DNA of 64,000 nt, from positions 118,570-182,569 of the forward strand of contig JAFGCZ010000008.1 of assembly GCA_016932335.1 (NCBI GenBank), read 5' to 3'. The stretch is from Opitutales bacterium (GTDB lineage: Bacteria; Verrucomicrobiota; Verrucomicrobiia; Opitutales; Oceanipulchritudinaceae). The position numbers and the translations under genes are program-made. Under the pieces are notes generated by a model. The model ran no database searches. It was not told the origin of the DNA and saw only the letters and a program-made list of their open reading frames with translations. Below, piece by piece: positions 1 through 7,634 of the stretch; position 1 is the stretch's first letter; each line of letters begins with the position of its first letter.

Positions 1-446
1 AATGCACTATAGATTTTTAAACTATTCAAATGATCACTTAATTGATCTGCATCCAAACAGGTCTTATAGTCATTAACAATTATATCAGTGATTTCTCTGG
101 CTCGTTTATAATTGTATACCTTAAGCGCATTATCCGCTTCTATCTGATAGACTTTAAACAGTAATTCTCGGGAAATTCCTGAATCAGCATTATCAAGAAA
201 CCTCATTGCTTCTTCGTCTGATTGCTCAGACTTATTAAATGCATTATCCAATATTATCATAAAGTAAGCTATATGCGTCTCTGTAAGAGAATCCTTACTT
301 GAATTGAAAATTTGTTTAGCCTCAAAGTAGTTATGTTGATCAATTAAAGAATTGATCGCATTAAATGAATCCAAGTCACTTGCGGCATACGTATTAAGGC
401 AAGCTAGGAATACCGCAACAAAAGCAATTATTTTAAGTTTAACCAT
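1..446 (-). CDS. Secreted helical protein, partial (3' end outside window)
   Basis: The reverse strand stays open from an ATG at 446 to the window edge, giving about 148 residues without a stop. The N-terminus is a good signal peptide (MVKLKIIAFVAVFLACLNTYA, positively charged start, hydrophobic core, AxA-like cleavage region), so the product is exported. The rest is hydrophilic and alpha-helical with spaced Ala/Leu/Tyr residues (for example FEAKQIFNSSKDSL and YKRAREITDIIVNDY), which looks like TPR-type solenoid repeats. I do not recognise the family and the C-terminal part is missing. No clear Shine-Dalgarno sequence precedes the start. Confidence 0.7.
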   Translation of the reverse strand, partial: MVKLKIIAFVAVFLACLNTYAASDLDSFNAINSLIDQHNYFEAKQIFNSSKDSLTETHIAYFMIILDNAFNKSEQSDEEAMRFLDNADSGISRELLFKVYQIEADNALKVYNYKRAREITDIIVNDYKTCLDADQLSDHLNSLKIYSA

Positions 447-540
447 TTTCTTTAGTAAGGTGCACCGTACTGAATTGTATACTTCTACAAGTAGAGAAGG
501 GATTGCTATCCTGCAAATCAATTCCATATCAAAGGGATAA

Positions 541-839
541 CGGTTATATAATTTTATCTCTCAATGAGTAGAAACACGTATTCCATCGCCACCGAGAGAG
601 GTCTCTTTTCAATTCAGTTAAAATAAAGACAGAACAATTTGAAGAAGAGACCCTTATGAATCTCAAAAGCGATAAATTTACGACTTTCCTTTGCCTGAAG
701 AGAGCTGTACCCTCTTCCCGACAATCTACCTTCTGCTCTCTCTGATATGTGAGAGTTTTGGATCAGACGGCCAGATTATGGAAAAAAACATGGCAACAGG
801 CGCCTGACGCTGCCATGCTATTCCCGGGAAAGAACTCAT
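541..839. other. Intergenic region with hairpin and small open frame
   Basis: About 300 bases lie between the exported-protein gene and the NmrA-like gene. They hold an inverted repeat with arms GGTCTCTT (600-607) and AAGAGACC (645-652), extendable with one bulge by TTCAA/TTGAA. A 29-codon frame starts at ATG 656, four bases after the second arm, and ends at 745. Further on are a self-complementary CAGGCGCCTG flanked by CATGGCA/TGCCATG (790-818) and a palindrome TTCCCGGGAA (821-830) just before the next gene. No function can be assigned. A degenerate insertion-sequence end or a leader structure are both possible. Confidence 0.35.
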
Positions 840-1721
840 ATGAAAAGAATTCTTTTAGCTGGAGCAACCGGGTATCTCGGGAGTCACATCCTCACAGAGC
901 TGTTGGACAGAGGAGTTGAAGTGATTGCTGTCGCAAGGACAAAAACAAAGATAACGATTTCACATCCTTTGCTGACTATCGTAGAAGCGCAATTGACCAA
1001 TCCTGAAAGCATTGAAGGGATAGCCGCCAATGCGGATGCGGTGATCTCATGTGTGGGAATCACGCGCCAGAAAGATAACCTCACCTATATGGATGTAGAT
1101 TACCAGGCGAATCAGAATTTACTGGATGAGGCCCTGGCATCTGGAGTTGAGAAGTTCATCTATGTTTCCGTACTAAACGGTCAGAAACTCAGAAAACTGA
1201 AAATTTGTGAAGCAAAAGAAAAGTTCGCAGATTCACTGAAAGCCTCAGGCCTAGACTATACCGTTGTTCGCCCCAATGGGTTCTTCTCAGATATGGGCGA
1301 TTTCCTTAAAATGGCAAAAGGCGGAAAGGTTTACCTATTCGGTGACGGGAACCTTAAGCTCAATCCAATACACGGATCAGATCTGGCAAAAGCCTGTGTC
1401 GATTGCCTGGAAAAGTCGGAAAATGAAGTCAACATCGGCGGTCCAGAGCTGTTAACTCAAAACGAAATAGCAGATGTTGCCTTTCAGGCATACGGAAAGA
1501 AGGGGAAGATTATCCATCTTCCCAATGTTATCCGCAAAGCAACCATATTGCTGCTGCGGCTCTTTACATCGCAGAAGACGTACGGCCCATTCGAGTTTTT
1601 CCTAACCACGATGGCGATGGATATGAGTGCTCCATGCTATGGAATTCACAAGCTGCTGGACCATTACAAAGAGATTGTTCGATCAGAAGGTGCGTCACAG
1701 AGATCGTTTGGGCGATCTTGA
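840..1721 (+). CDS. NAD(P)-binding atypical SDR (NmrA-like) protein
   Basis: A 293-residue soluble protein of the atypical short-chain dehydrogenase / NmrA-like family. The Rossmann dinucleotide motif is at the N-terminus (GATGYLGSH, residues 8-16), followed by an acidic strand end and the segment ADAVISCVGITR typical of NAD(P)-dependent epimerase-like proteins. Mid-protein VVRPNGFFSDM and the later IHGSDLAKACVDCL also fit the family. The active-site YxxxK is not conserved, so this may be a sensor or reductase rather than a classical dehydrogenase. The C-terminus is suspicious: after the expected family ending (CYGIHKLLDHYKEI) it runs into unrelated residues, and a porin-like fragment in another frame begins there, so the last about 10 residues may be a rearrangement product. 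Confidence 0.8.
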   Translation: MKRILLAGATGYLGSHILTELLDRGVEVIAVARTKTKITISHPLLTIVEAQLTNPESIEGIAANADAVISCVGITRQKDNLTYMDVDYQANQNLLDEALASGVEKFIYVSVLNGQKLRKLKICEAKEKFADSLKASGLDYTVVRPNGFFSDMGDFLKMAKGGKVYLFGDGNLKLNPIHGSDLAKACVDCLEKSENEVNIGGPELLTQNEIADVAFQAYGKKGKIIHLPNVIRKATILLLRLFTSQKTYGPFEFFLTTMAMDMSAPCYGIHKLLDHYKEIVRSEGASQRSFGRS

Positions 1722-2155
1722 ACAGAGGTGAAGGCAACTGGGGTTTAAAGGCACAGCTTTCCTACTATAATTACGATGCCGACTACAGCGGTTTGGACGC
1801 CAGCAACAACGATCTCATTGCGATGGGTGCCTTTGACTGGGCTGCAGCGGTTGCCAGCGAAGGCGTGATTCCCTCTCTAGCCATCAACTACCTTTGGGTG
1901 CCTGAAAACATCACATGGATTGATTCGATAAACTTCTACAACGATTTCAGCATCATCATGAAGCATGCCGATAGCTTTAGCGACAGCGCTATGAATGTTA
2001 TCGGAATGGCAATCGCACGTGGTGGCTGGTACATATATGTAGACTACGCCTTCTCCAACGGAAACTACTTTGTAGGCAGTGGCGGCGATTTTGGAGCCAA
2101 CGAAAGCGATGAGTGGCAGAAACGGTTCAATATTAATTTCGGATACTATTTCTAA
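1713..2155 (+). pseudogene. C-terminal fragment of an outer-membrane beta-barrel (porin-like) protein
   Basis: In a frame different from the upstream reductase, about 145 codons encode alternating aromatic/polar strands (LKAQLSYYNYDADYSG, WYIYVDYAFSNGNYF) and end in the outer-membrane signature FNINFGYYF with terminal Phe. That is the C-terminal part of a bacterial porin. There is no signal peptide, start codon or N-terminal half. The frame can only be opened with an ATG inside the reductase gene (1634), whose first 25 or so residues do not look like a barrel. The simplest reading is a deletion that fused the reductase 3' end to the tail of a porin gene. The exact junction is uncertain (about 1700-1725). 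Confidence 0.6.
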
Positions 2156-2314
2156 GCTGAAATTGACGGGTCGTAATGTATAAGCCTGCCCCTTTACTTT
2201 CCGGGAACAGGCGGGAGGCATTTCTGGGCACAGGAGTGTCTTATCCATCGGCCGCACACCATGCCTCAAACAGGAAGCATGATTCATGGCTTTTTTGAAA
2301 TTCGTTGTTGACGA

Positions 2315-2340
2315 AGCTATATACCGATCGGTATATAGCT
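2315..2340. promoter_or_regulatory. Perfect 26-bp palindrome, TetR operator (autoregulation)
   Basis: A perfect dyad centred on ATACCGATCGGTAT with complementary AGCTAT/ATAGCT flanks lies 12 bases before the tetR-type gene. A possible promoter overlaps it: TTGACG at 2308-2313 and TATATA at 2332-2337, 18 bases apart. A repressor bound here would block its own promoter. The core TACCGNNCGGTA recurs at 2938-2949. Confidence 0.75.
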
Positions 2341-2351
2341 TATATTCCACA

Positions 2352-2918
2352 ATGAACACCCGTGAAAAAATCCTTCAAGTTGCTTTAGAACTCTTCTACA
2401 GGGAGGGTTATGAAAGTAGCGGTGTTCAAAAGATTGTGGAACTGTCGGGAGTGCAGAAACCAACGCTATACCATTACTTTGGAAGCAAGCGAGGTTTGCT
2501 GGAGACTCTGATTAATGATGGGTTTGATGAGTTTTGGCCTCAGTTAGTTACTGCGGCACAGTATGAAAGTGATATCACAGCGAACCTTGAACGCATCTTC
2601 TGCCTGTATTTCTCTTTCGCCAAAAAACATCCCATTTTCTATCAGTGGTATCTCAGCATTATCCAATCACCGCTCGAAAGTGACTCCGGTAAACTCATAG
2701 CTCCTGTGTTGGAGAGGCAATGTGTCAGTTTTGCTAAACTCTTTGAACTGGCGGCAGAGGATCATGGGAATATGAAAGGTAGAAATTTACGCTACGCTTT
2801 CACCTATCTTGGAATGATCAACACCTGCATCACAACAGCTTTTTATAATCAGCTGGAGTTGTCAGATGAGAATGCCCACATAGCATGTAAACAATTCATG
2901 CACGGAATTTTTTCCTAA
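2352..2918 (+). CDS. TetR/AcrR-family transcriptional repressor
   Basis: A 188-residue regulator. The N-terminal TetR helix-turn-helix is clear: MNTREKILQVALELFYREG, then SSGVQKIVELSGVQKPTLYHYFGSK at about residues 26-50, with the hallmark TLYHYFGSK recognition helix. The variable C-terminal half would bind an unknown ligand. The start at 2352 is chosen because the canonical N-terminus begins there; the frame is open further upstream but would read through the operator palindrome. The gene lies 39 bases before a GH13 gene on the same strand, and the same core operator occurs in front of both, so it probably represses itself and the GH13-DUF6653-GNAT operon. Confidence 0.9.
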   Translation: MNTREKILQVALELFYREGYESSGVQKIVELSGVQKPTLYHYFGSKRGLLETLINDGFDEFWPQLVTAAQYESDITANLERIFCLYFSFAKKHPIFYQWYLSIIQSPLESDSGKLIAPVLERQCVSFAKLFELAAEDHGNMKGRNLRYAFTYLGMINTCITTAFYNQLELSDENAHIACKQFMHGIFS

Positions 2919-2935
2919 TTTTTTTAATATCTTAA

Positions 2936-2955
2936 TATACCGAACGGTAGGTATA
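2936..2955. promoter_or_regulatory. Second TetR-type operator before the GH13 operon
   Basis: TATACCGAACGGTAGGTATA contains TACCGAACGGTA, matching the core TACCGNNCGGTA of the palindrome at 2315-2340, and also an outer TATACC/GGTATA dyad. It ends two bases before the GH13 start codon, so binding here would cover the initiation region or a TATAAC-type -10 element at 2952-2957. Confidence 0.65.
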
Positions 2956-2957
2956 AC

Positions 2958-4364
2958 ATGAATAGACCAACTCACCTTTACCACATATTTCCACTCGGAG
3001 CTCTGAGAAGAGAGGCCACGGGGCAAGTTGATAAAAGGCCCACACATTGCCACAATCTACGAACGCTGGAGCAATGGATTCCTCACTTACAAGATCTCCG
3101 CATAGACACCCTTCTGCTTGGGCCAGTCTTTCAATCAGAAACACATGGTTACGACTGCACAGATCAACGGCAGGTGGACAACCGGCTTGGTTCCTGGGAT
3201 GATCTGGCGGCACTCATCCGGAAGCTACATGCCGAAGGAATCAAGGTGGTGCTTGATGCGGTATGGAGCCATACCTCCCGGCAACATTTTGCTTATCAGG
3301 ACATTCTGAAGAATGGGACGGATTCGGCTTACGCTGATTGGTATGAAAACCTCCGCTGGGGAATCACGAACCGTCTGGGTGACCCTTTCACGGTAGATTG
3401 CTGGGATGGGCACGAGGAGTTACCCAAGCTCAATTTGAACCATCCGGAGGTTCAGACAGAAATACTCTCGATTGCATCGTTGTGGATACATGAGTTGGGA
3501 ATTGATGGCGTTCGTATCGACGCAGCGGATACCATGGATCGTCAATTTTTGGCGCGCTTATCCGACCACTGTCATGCCCTTAAACGAGACTTCTGGATGC
3601 TGGGAGAGGTTGTCTTTGGTGATTACCGTTTATGGCTTGAAGAGGGAAAACTGGACTCGATTACAAATTATGAAGGGTACAAGTCTCTCTGGTCCTCATT
3701 TAATGACGGTAATCTATTTGAGATAGCCTATTCGCTAAATCGTCTTTCAAACCCGGATAACGGAATATACAAAGACTACAAGTTGCTTTTGTTTAATGAA
3801 AATCACGATGTTTCCAGAATTGCCAGTGTGCTTCATAACAGGAAGCATCTCTATCCGCTGCATTTAATGCACTACACCATTCCGGGGATTCCTTCCCTTT
3901 ATTACGGAGAAGAATGGGGATACTCAGCGCAAAAAGAAAACAAAGGCGACTGGAACCTGAGACCACAGACTCTAAACGTACCGCCGGAACATATACCGGA
4001 ACCCCACCTACTGCCGGCGTTGAAACGCTTCGTCGATTTGTATTTCAACCATATTGCACTGCGAGAAGGCGCTTACAGACAAGTATATGTTTCTCCGAAC
4101 CAACTGGCCTACTTAAGAATCCACGAGAAAGAAACACTTTTGGTGGTGATCAACGCAGAAGAAACGGAAGTAAACCTTACATTGCGACTCAATGCAGCAA
4201 AGTTAACCGATATATTAAATACATCTGAAGCCAGGCTCTATCCCAATGATGGGATATGGGAAGTGAAGGTGCCTAACTGCTGGGGCTCTATCTACACAGT
4301 GGATTTTGCTCAAGAAAAACAACCACAACTATTTGAGATTTCTTCAACTTGCTCAATAAACTAA
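2958..4364 (+). CDS. GH13 alpha-amylase-family glycosidase
   Basis: A 468-residue (beta/alpha)8-barrel enzyme of family GH13 acting on alpha-glucosidic bonds. The four conserved regions are visible in order: DAVWSH (region I, about residue 99), GVRIDAADT with the Asp nucleophile (region II, about 182), LGEVV with the Glu acid/base (region III, about 214) and NENHD with the transition-state Asp (region IV, about 278). A YYGEEWG segment follows and a short beta-domain ends the protein. There is no signal peptide, so it is cytoplasmic, which suits small maltooligosaccharides; the subfamily cannot be named from sequence alone. It is the first gene of a tight operon (7- and 8-base gaps) and is probably under the upstream TetR protein. 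No clear Shine-Dalgarno sequence. Confidence 0.9.
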   Translation: MNRPTHLYHIFPLGALRREATGQVDKRPTHCHNLRTLEQWIPHLQDLRIDTLLLGPVFQSETHGYDCTDQRQVDNRLGSWDDLAALIRKLHAEGIKVVLDAVWSHTSRQHFAYQDILKNGTDSAYADWYENLRWGITNRLGDPFTVDCWDGHEELPKLNLNHPEVQTEILSIASLWIHELGIDGVRIDAADTMDRQFLARLSDHCHALKRDFWMLGEVVFGDYRLWLEEGKLDSITNYEGYKSLWSSFNDGNLFEIAYSLNRLSNPDNGIYKDYKLLLFNENHDVSRIASVLHNRKHLYPLHLMHYTIPGIPSLYYGEEWGYSAQKENKGDWNLRPQTLNVPPEHIPEPHLLPALKRFVDLYFNHIALREGAYRQVYVSPNQLAYLRIHEKETLLVVINAEETEVNLTLRLNAAKLTDILNTSEARLYPNDGIWEVKVPNCWGSIYTVDFAQEKQPQLFEISSTCSIN

Positions 4365-4371
4365 CCTGACA

Positions 4372-4875
4372 ATGGCAACACCACAAAACCTATTCACCCG
4401 GCTCATGGGAATGTCCGACGACGTATGGCTCCGCCACACAAATCCGCTCAGTGTTTGGTCGCGCATTCTATTGAGCCTACCGATTCTGACCCTTTCCATT
4501 TGGAGCCGCGCGTGGATAGGTTTTTATGCCATCGTTGCTATAGGTCTGTCTCTTTTTTGGTTATGGATTAACCCGCGGCTGTTTCCCGTACCTAAAAACA
4601 CAAACAATTGGGCATCCCAGGGGGTTCTCGGTGAGCGGTTGTGGATCAACCGTAAAAAGGTTCCCGTTCCCCGCGAACATGTATACGCCGGAACGGCCCT
4701 TATGTGTATCAGTTTACTGGGATTCCCCTTCTATATCTACGGCCTCTACCAGTTAGATTTTTGGCCTATGCTGTTTGGCTTTACCCTCATATACATGGGG
4801 AAGCTTTGGTATTTTGATCGCATGGTCTGGCTCTACCGAGAAATGAGAGTGAAAAACAGTAATAGCTGTAATTAA
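4372..4875 (+). CDS. DUF6653-like integral membrane protein
   Basis: A 167-residue membrane protein with four hydrophobic segments arranged as two hairpins (about residues 28-44, 47-67, 105-125 and 131-150). Between the hairpins is a conserved-looking cytoplasmic loop (FPVPKNTNNWASQGVLGE). The N-terminal MGMSDDVWLRHTNPLSVWSR and the loop resemble DUF6653, a family of unknown function; this assignment is from memory. Second gene of the GH13 operon, seven bases after the GH13 stop. Confidence 0.7.
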   Translation: MATPQNLFTRLMGMSDDVWLRHTNPLSVWSRILLSLPILTLSIWSRAWIGFYAIVAIGLSLFWLWINPRLFPVPKNTNNWASQGVLGERLWINRKKVPVPREHVYAGTALMCISLLGFPFYIYGLYQLDFWPMLFGFTLIYMGKLWYFDRMVWLYREMRVKNSNSCN

Positions 4876-4883
4876 AGGCTCAC

Positions 4884-5294
4884 ATGGACAGAGTAGAAAT
4901 TAAAGAAGCCAGCAGCCACCACAGTGAGCGCATTCAGGAATTATTGAAACAACTGGGCTATGAGGCACCATTGGAGCAGATAGAGAAAAATCTGGCCAAC
5001 AACATTTTGATAGCGCTTGAAGAAGATGAAGTGGTTGGGCTTATGTCACTTATCTTTTTCGACTACTTTCCAACCTCACACAAAATGTGCCGCATTACGG
5101 CCATTGTTGTGGACGAAGCTTTTCGGGGGAAAGGGATAGGAAGCCAATTGATTGATTTTGCAAAGGAGATAGCTGTAGACAAGGGCTGCAATGCCCTTGA
5201 AGTAACGACATCTCTGAGGAGAGAACAAACTCAAGCCTACTATGAACACATAGGTTTCAAGAAAACATCTTTTCGCTACTTACAAGAACTTTAG
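4884..5294 (+). CDS. GNAT-family N-acetyltransferase
   Basis: A 136-residue single-domain acetyltransferase of the GNAT fold. The acetyl-CoA pyrophosphate-binding motif A is RGKGIGSQLIDFA (about residues 89-101), preceded by the strand ITAIVVDEAFRG and followed by motif B with YYEHIGFKK near the C-terminus. The substrate is unknown. Last gene of the TetR-linked operon, eight bases after the DUF6653-like gene. Confidence 0.9.
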   Translation: MDRVEIKEASSHHSERIQELLKQLGYEAPLEQIEKNLANNILIALEEDEVVGLMSLIFFDYFPTSHKMCRITAIVVDEAFRGKGIGSQLIDFAKEIAVDKGCNALEVTTSLRREQTQAYYEHIGFKKTSFRYLQEL

Positions 5295-5341
5295 AATAAG
5301 CACAGCCAGCGATGACAATGCGATCCGGATCATAGTTTTTT

Positions 5342-5968
5342 TCAGGAATTGTAGTTCCACTTTACTACCGTTGTTTTGATACTAAATTTTACCTTTTTAG
5401 GGTTTAAACAAGAGAGTGAAACGAACCATGATTTTGATTCTGACTGGGTGCTGATATATACAAAGGTGGTGATGGGCATCTCTAATACCGGCATAAGGCT
5501 AGCAATTCCTACAAGAATGCCAAAGTCGTTGTCTATGGTTGCCTCTTCAGCCTGTTCTTGAACTATACGCATCTGCTCTACGAGGTAATTCATCATTGGA
5601 GTAACATCTCCACCAAGATTGCTAAGTAGATCGTTAAAGAAAAGTTTGCAAATCGTGGTGGCATTGGCGTAGCCGTCAAATTCCTGATTTTGAGCAGATG
5701 TTTGCCCCATGCCCTGTATGGAATTCATTACCTTGATCATTTGATCTTTATTTAAAAGGTAAAGGCCATTAACGACTGGGCTTTCGGTTGTTTTTTCTAC
5801 TTCGTCGATGATTACAGGGAATAATTCAGTACATTTCACAAATGCTTTTTCCATGTTTTCTTTTGTCTCTTCCGACCAAGAATTCTGTATAAAAGCAAAG
5901 GCCAAATTTGAGTCAGGACCATGTAACCAGACACCCGATTCGGTGGAAAATTTAAAATATTCAGTCAT
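5342..5968 (-). CDS. Uncharacterised protein, tandem paralogue A
   Basis: A 208-residue protein with no family I recognise. It is clearly homologous over its length to the next gene (6108-6737). Shared blocks include GVWLH/GAWMH near the N-terminus, VVNGLYL/VVNGVYV, KVMNSIQGMG/KAMNSIEGMG, LGGDVTPM-YL and SLMPVLEMPITTF/SLMPVLDIPVTTF. The middle block is hydrophobic (about residues 148-172, FGILVGIASLMPVLEMPITTFVY), followed by a polar, aromatic C-terminus. There is no signal peptide, so the protein is probably cytoplasmic or membrane-inserted by another route. An 8-bp-arm dyad lies 36 bases upstream. Tandem duplication followed by divergence is the simplest origin. Confidence 0.75.
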   Translation of the reverse strand: MTEYFKFSTESGVWLHGPDSNLAFAFIQNSWSEETKENMEKAFVKCTELFPVIIDEVEKTTESPVVNGLYLLNKDQMIKVMNSIQGMGQTSAQNQEFDGYANATTICKLFFNDLLSNLGGDVTPMMNYLVEQMRIVQEQAEEATIDNDFGILVGIASLMPVLEMPITTFVYISTQSESKSWFVSLSCLNPKKVKFSIKTTVVKWNYNS

Positions 5969-6003
5969 AGGTAATATCCTGTTTGGGTGATAAATCTGGG
6001 GAG

Positions 6004-6020
6004 ATCTGAATTATTCAGAT
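6004..6020. promoter_or_regulatory. Dyad upstream of paralogue A
   Basis: ATCTGAAT-T-ATTCAGAT is a perfect inverted repeat with 8-bp arms and a one-base centre, located 36 bases upstream of the 5968 start codon. Its short centre and promoter-proximal position suit an operator better than a terminator. The cognate regulator is unknown. Confidence 0.4.
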
Positions 6021-6038
6021 TTAATAATATAACGAAAA

Positions 6039-6079
6039 CACAACCTTGCCATATTACGGTGAAAATGTGCAAGGTTGTG
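6039..6079 (-). terminator. Rho-independent-like terminator after paralogue B
   Basis: A perfect 11-bp inverted repeat (CACAACCTTGC at 6039-6049, GCAAGGTTGTG at 6069-6079) with a 19-base loop. Read on the reverse strand it is followed by TTTTCGTTAT, and it starts 28 bases beyond the stop of the 6108-6737 gene. Confidence 0.65.
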
Positions 6080-6107
6080 GAAATCTACGAAGTTAATTAT
6101 TGAGCAA

Positions 6108-6737
6108 TCAACAAGCTTTTACATAATTATATCGAACTGCGGTATAGGTGTAGTTGTAAGACTGACGCTTTTCGTCGTGGCAATGTACATGTTCAAACCA
6201 TGTTTTTGACTCTCCTGCGATGTAGGCATAAATAAATGTTGTTACAGGAATATCTAAAACTGGCATCAATGATACTAAACCCATAACGGTACCAAAGTTA
6301 TTGGAAGAGATACCTTTAGAGGTTGTTTGCTGGCTTGCCATCTGACTTGTCAGGTATTGGTTCATTGGAGTGACGTCTCCTCCCAAACCACCGAGAATGC
6401 TTTGGAAGAATGCGTTTATCATTTCTGTAGGGGTACCGTTACCAGATTGCTGCTTCTGGTTTGCTCCTGTCATTCCCATTCCTTCGATGGAATTCATAGC
6501 CTTAGTCATGGCTTCCTGATCTTCAACATAGACACCATTAACGACTTGTTGGCCCGATGTTTGTTTTACAGCTTCCTTTATCTTAGAAGACATAGCAAGT
6601 GCATCTTGGAATGCAGTAGCCAAAGCTTCTTTCTGTGCATCAGGTAAGTTATTGAGAATGTAAGCAAACGTATAGTCGGTAGAAGGGGCATGCATCCATG
6701 CTCCGACGGAGGTAGCATTTGTAATGAGAAAACTCAT
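6108..6737 (-). CDS. Uncharacterised protein, tandem paralogue B
   Basis: A 209-residue paralogue of the 5342-5968 product, with the same order of blocks (GAWMHAP, VVNGVYV, MNSIEGMG, GGDVTPMNQYL, SLMPVLDIPVTTFIY). It has a Gln/Gly/Thr-rich stretch in the middle and a Tyr-rich tail (SYNYTYTAVRYNYV) ending in Ala-Cys. A hydrophobic block at about residues 148-172 could associate with a membrane, but there is no signal peptide. It is separated from paralogue A by a terminator-like hairpin and a dyad, so the two genes may be transcribed separately. No enzymatic motif was recognised. Confidence 0.75.
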   Translation of the reverse strand: MSFLITNATSVGAWMHAPSTDYTFAYILNNLPDAQKEALATAFQDALAMSSKIKEAVKQTSGQQVVNGVYVEDQEAMTKAMNSIEGMGMTGANQKQQSGNGTPTEMINAFFQSILGGLGGDVTPMNQYLTSQMASQQTTSKGISSNNFGTVMGLVSLMPVLDIPVTTFIYAYIAGESKTWFEHVHCHDEKRQSYNYTYTAVRYNYVKAC

Positions 6738-6845
6738 ATTGATTTAGTTTTAGGATTAGAGTTGAGTTAAAGCTATCAAAGCTTATGGACTCACAGTCTA
6801 AGCGCACTTTGGTGGTAAATCAAACAAAGCGAATAATAAAAATCA

Positions 6846-6870
6846 ATATCATTTAATAACGAAATGATAT
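6846..6870 (-). terminator. Terminator-like hairpin after the 6882-7283 gene
   Basis: Perfect 9-bp arms ATATCATTT / AAATGATAT around a 7-base loop. On the reverse strand it is followed by TGATTTTTATTATT. It lies just past the stop of the reverse-strand gene starting at 7283. AT-rich, hence moderate confidence. Confidence 0.45.
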
Positions 6871-6881
6871 AAAGTTATTCA

Positions 6882-7283
6882 TTAATACACTATCATTACG
6901 GATTGTCCATGACTGCGTAGAAGAAAAAAAGAAAGATCAATTATTAAAGATATAACAACAATCTGCAGATCATCACGGTAGAGGACCTCCCCGGGATCTG
7001 TGGATTCCAGCATGTACACCTCTATGCCATACTTCCTTAGCAGATCAACGACTTGGAGTGACTTAGACAAGTAAGGGGAAGGAACATTCAAGAACCAACT
7101 TTTTGCAGAGAAACGGATCTGCTCGGCCACAGGTTCATTAAAACAAGTTGGATTATTCAAATTTTCATTAAACCAGGCCGCAGTGGAGACATACCACTGG
7201 TGCTCTTCCTCTGTCATTACCCCCATTCGCTTAAGGTCACCCATGGCAGCGAAAATCCCTTTACGGCAGGAATAAGCGAACAT
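6882..7283 (-). CDS. Uncharacterised small protein next to repeat copy 1
   Basis: A 133-residue protein of unknown function starting MFAYSCRKGIFAAMGDLKRMG. The central part is hydrophilic and looks folded (QIRFSAKSWF, then DLLRKYGIEVYMLESTDPGEVLYRDDLQIVV). The last about 20 residues are unusually hydrophobic and may be a frameshifted or replaced tail. I chose the internal ATG at 7283 because the upstream 12 codons fall inside a dispersed repeat (7296-7483) also present at 27.2 kb. The repeat therefore replaces the normal 5' region of this gene, which may have lost its promoter. Family not recognised. Confidence 0.6.
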   Translation of the reverse strand: MFAYSCRKGIFAAMGDLKRMGVMTEEEHQWYVSTAAWFNENLNNPTCFNEPVAEQIRFSAKSWFLNVPSPYLSKSLQVVDLLRKYGIEVYMLESTDPGEVLYRDDLQIVVISLIIDLSFFLLRSHGQSVMIVY

Positions 7284-7295
7284 TTTATGATGTAT

Positions 7296-7483
7296 CCCTT
7301 TCACGCTTTGGGCCAACAAGCAAAATTCGGGTGATCAGGAGGAGATCGGCGGGGATAGGGAACGCGGGATGCGGTTGCTTTGAGATGATATCCAATGCCA
7401 TTCTGCGACAGCGCGCATCCAATAAATCGAAGGAGTTTTTGTTAACCACTGAGTCTCCGGTTCACATTCCGCCGGGCAGCCAG
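7296..7483 (+). repeat. Dispersed direct repeat, copy 1 (about 188 bp)
   Basis: The stretch from CCCTTTCACGCTTTGGGCC to GCCGGGCAGCCAG is nearly identical, in the same orientation, to 27186-27362. Shared blocks include AGCAAAATTC, GATCAGGAGGAGATCGGCGG, GGGAACGCGGGATGCGGTTG, CGCATCCAATAAATCGAAGG and ACCACTGAGTCTCCGGTTCA. Copy 1 has about 11 extra bases near 7381-7391. A shorter degenerate match is at 30778-30820. No transposase was recognised. The GC-rich core differs from its AT-rich surroundings. Confidence 0.85.
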
Positions 7484-7488
7484 GCTCA

Positions 7489-7506
7489 GGGGAAGTATAC
7501 TGCCCC
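7489..7506. promoter_or_regulatory. Near-perfect palindrome after repeat copy 1
   Basis: GGGGAAGTATACTGCCCC is an 18-bp palindrome with one mismatched pair, immediately 3' of repeat copy 1. It is not seen after copy 2. It may be an operator for the downstream hydrolase operon or a remnant of the element that carried the repeat. Confidence 0.3.
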
Positions 7507-7634
7507 CGGTTAAGGAAAGCATTGAACTAAGAGGTACGGAATATAGAAATTAGGACAAATGACACGTCGCAAATGGAGCAGTGCACAGAAGCTCTCCTAA
7601 TCAACCTCCATCTGAAAAGGTTATAAAAGAGAAC

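Noticed and set aside
2286..2351. Longer N-terminus for the TetR protein starting at 2286
   Set aside because: It would translate the operator palindrome and adds 22 residues not seen in TetR proteins; the ATG at 2352 gives the canonical N-terminus.
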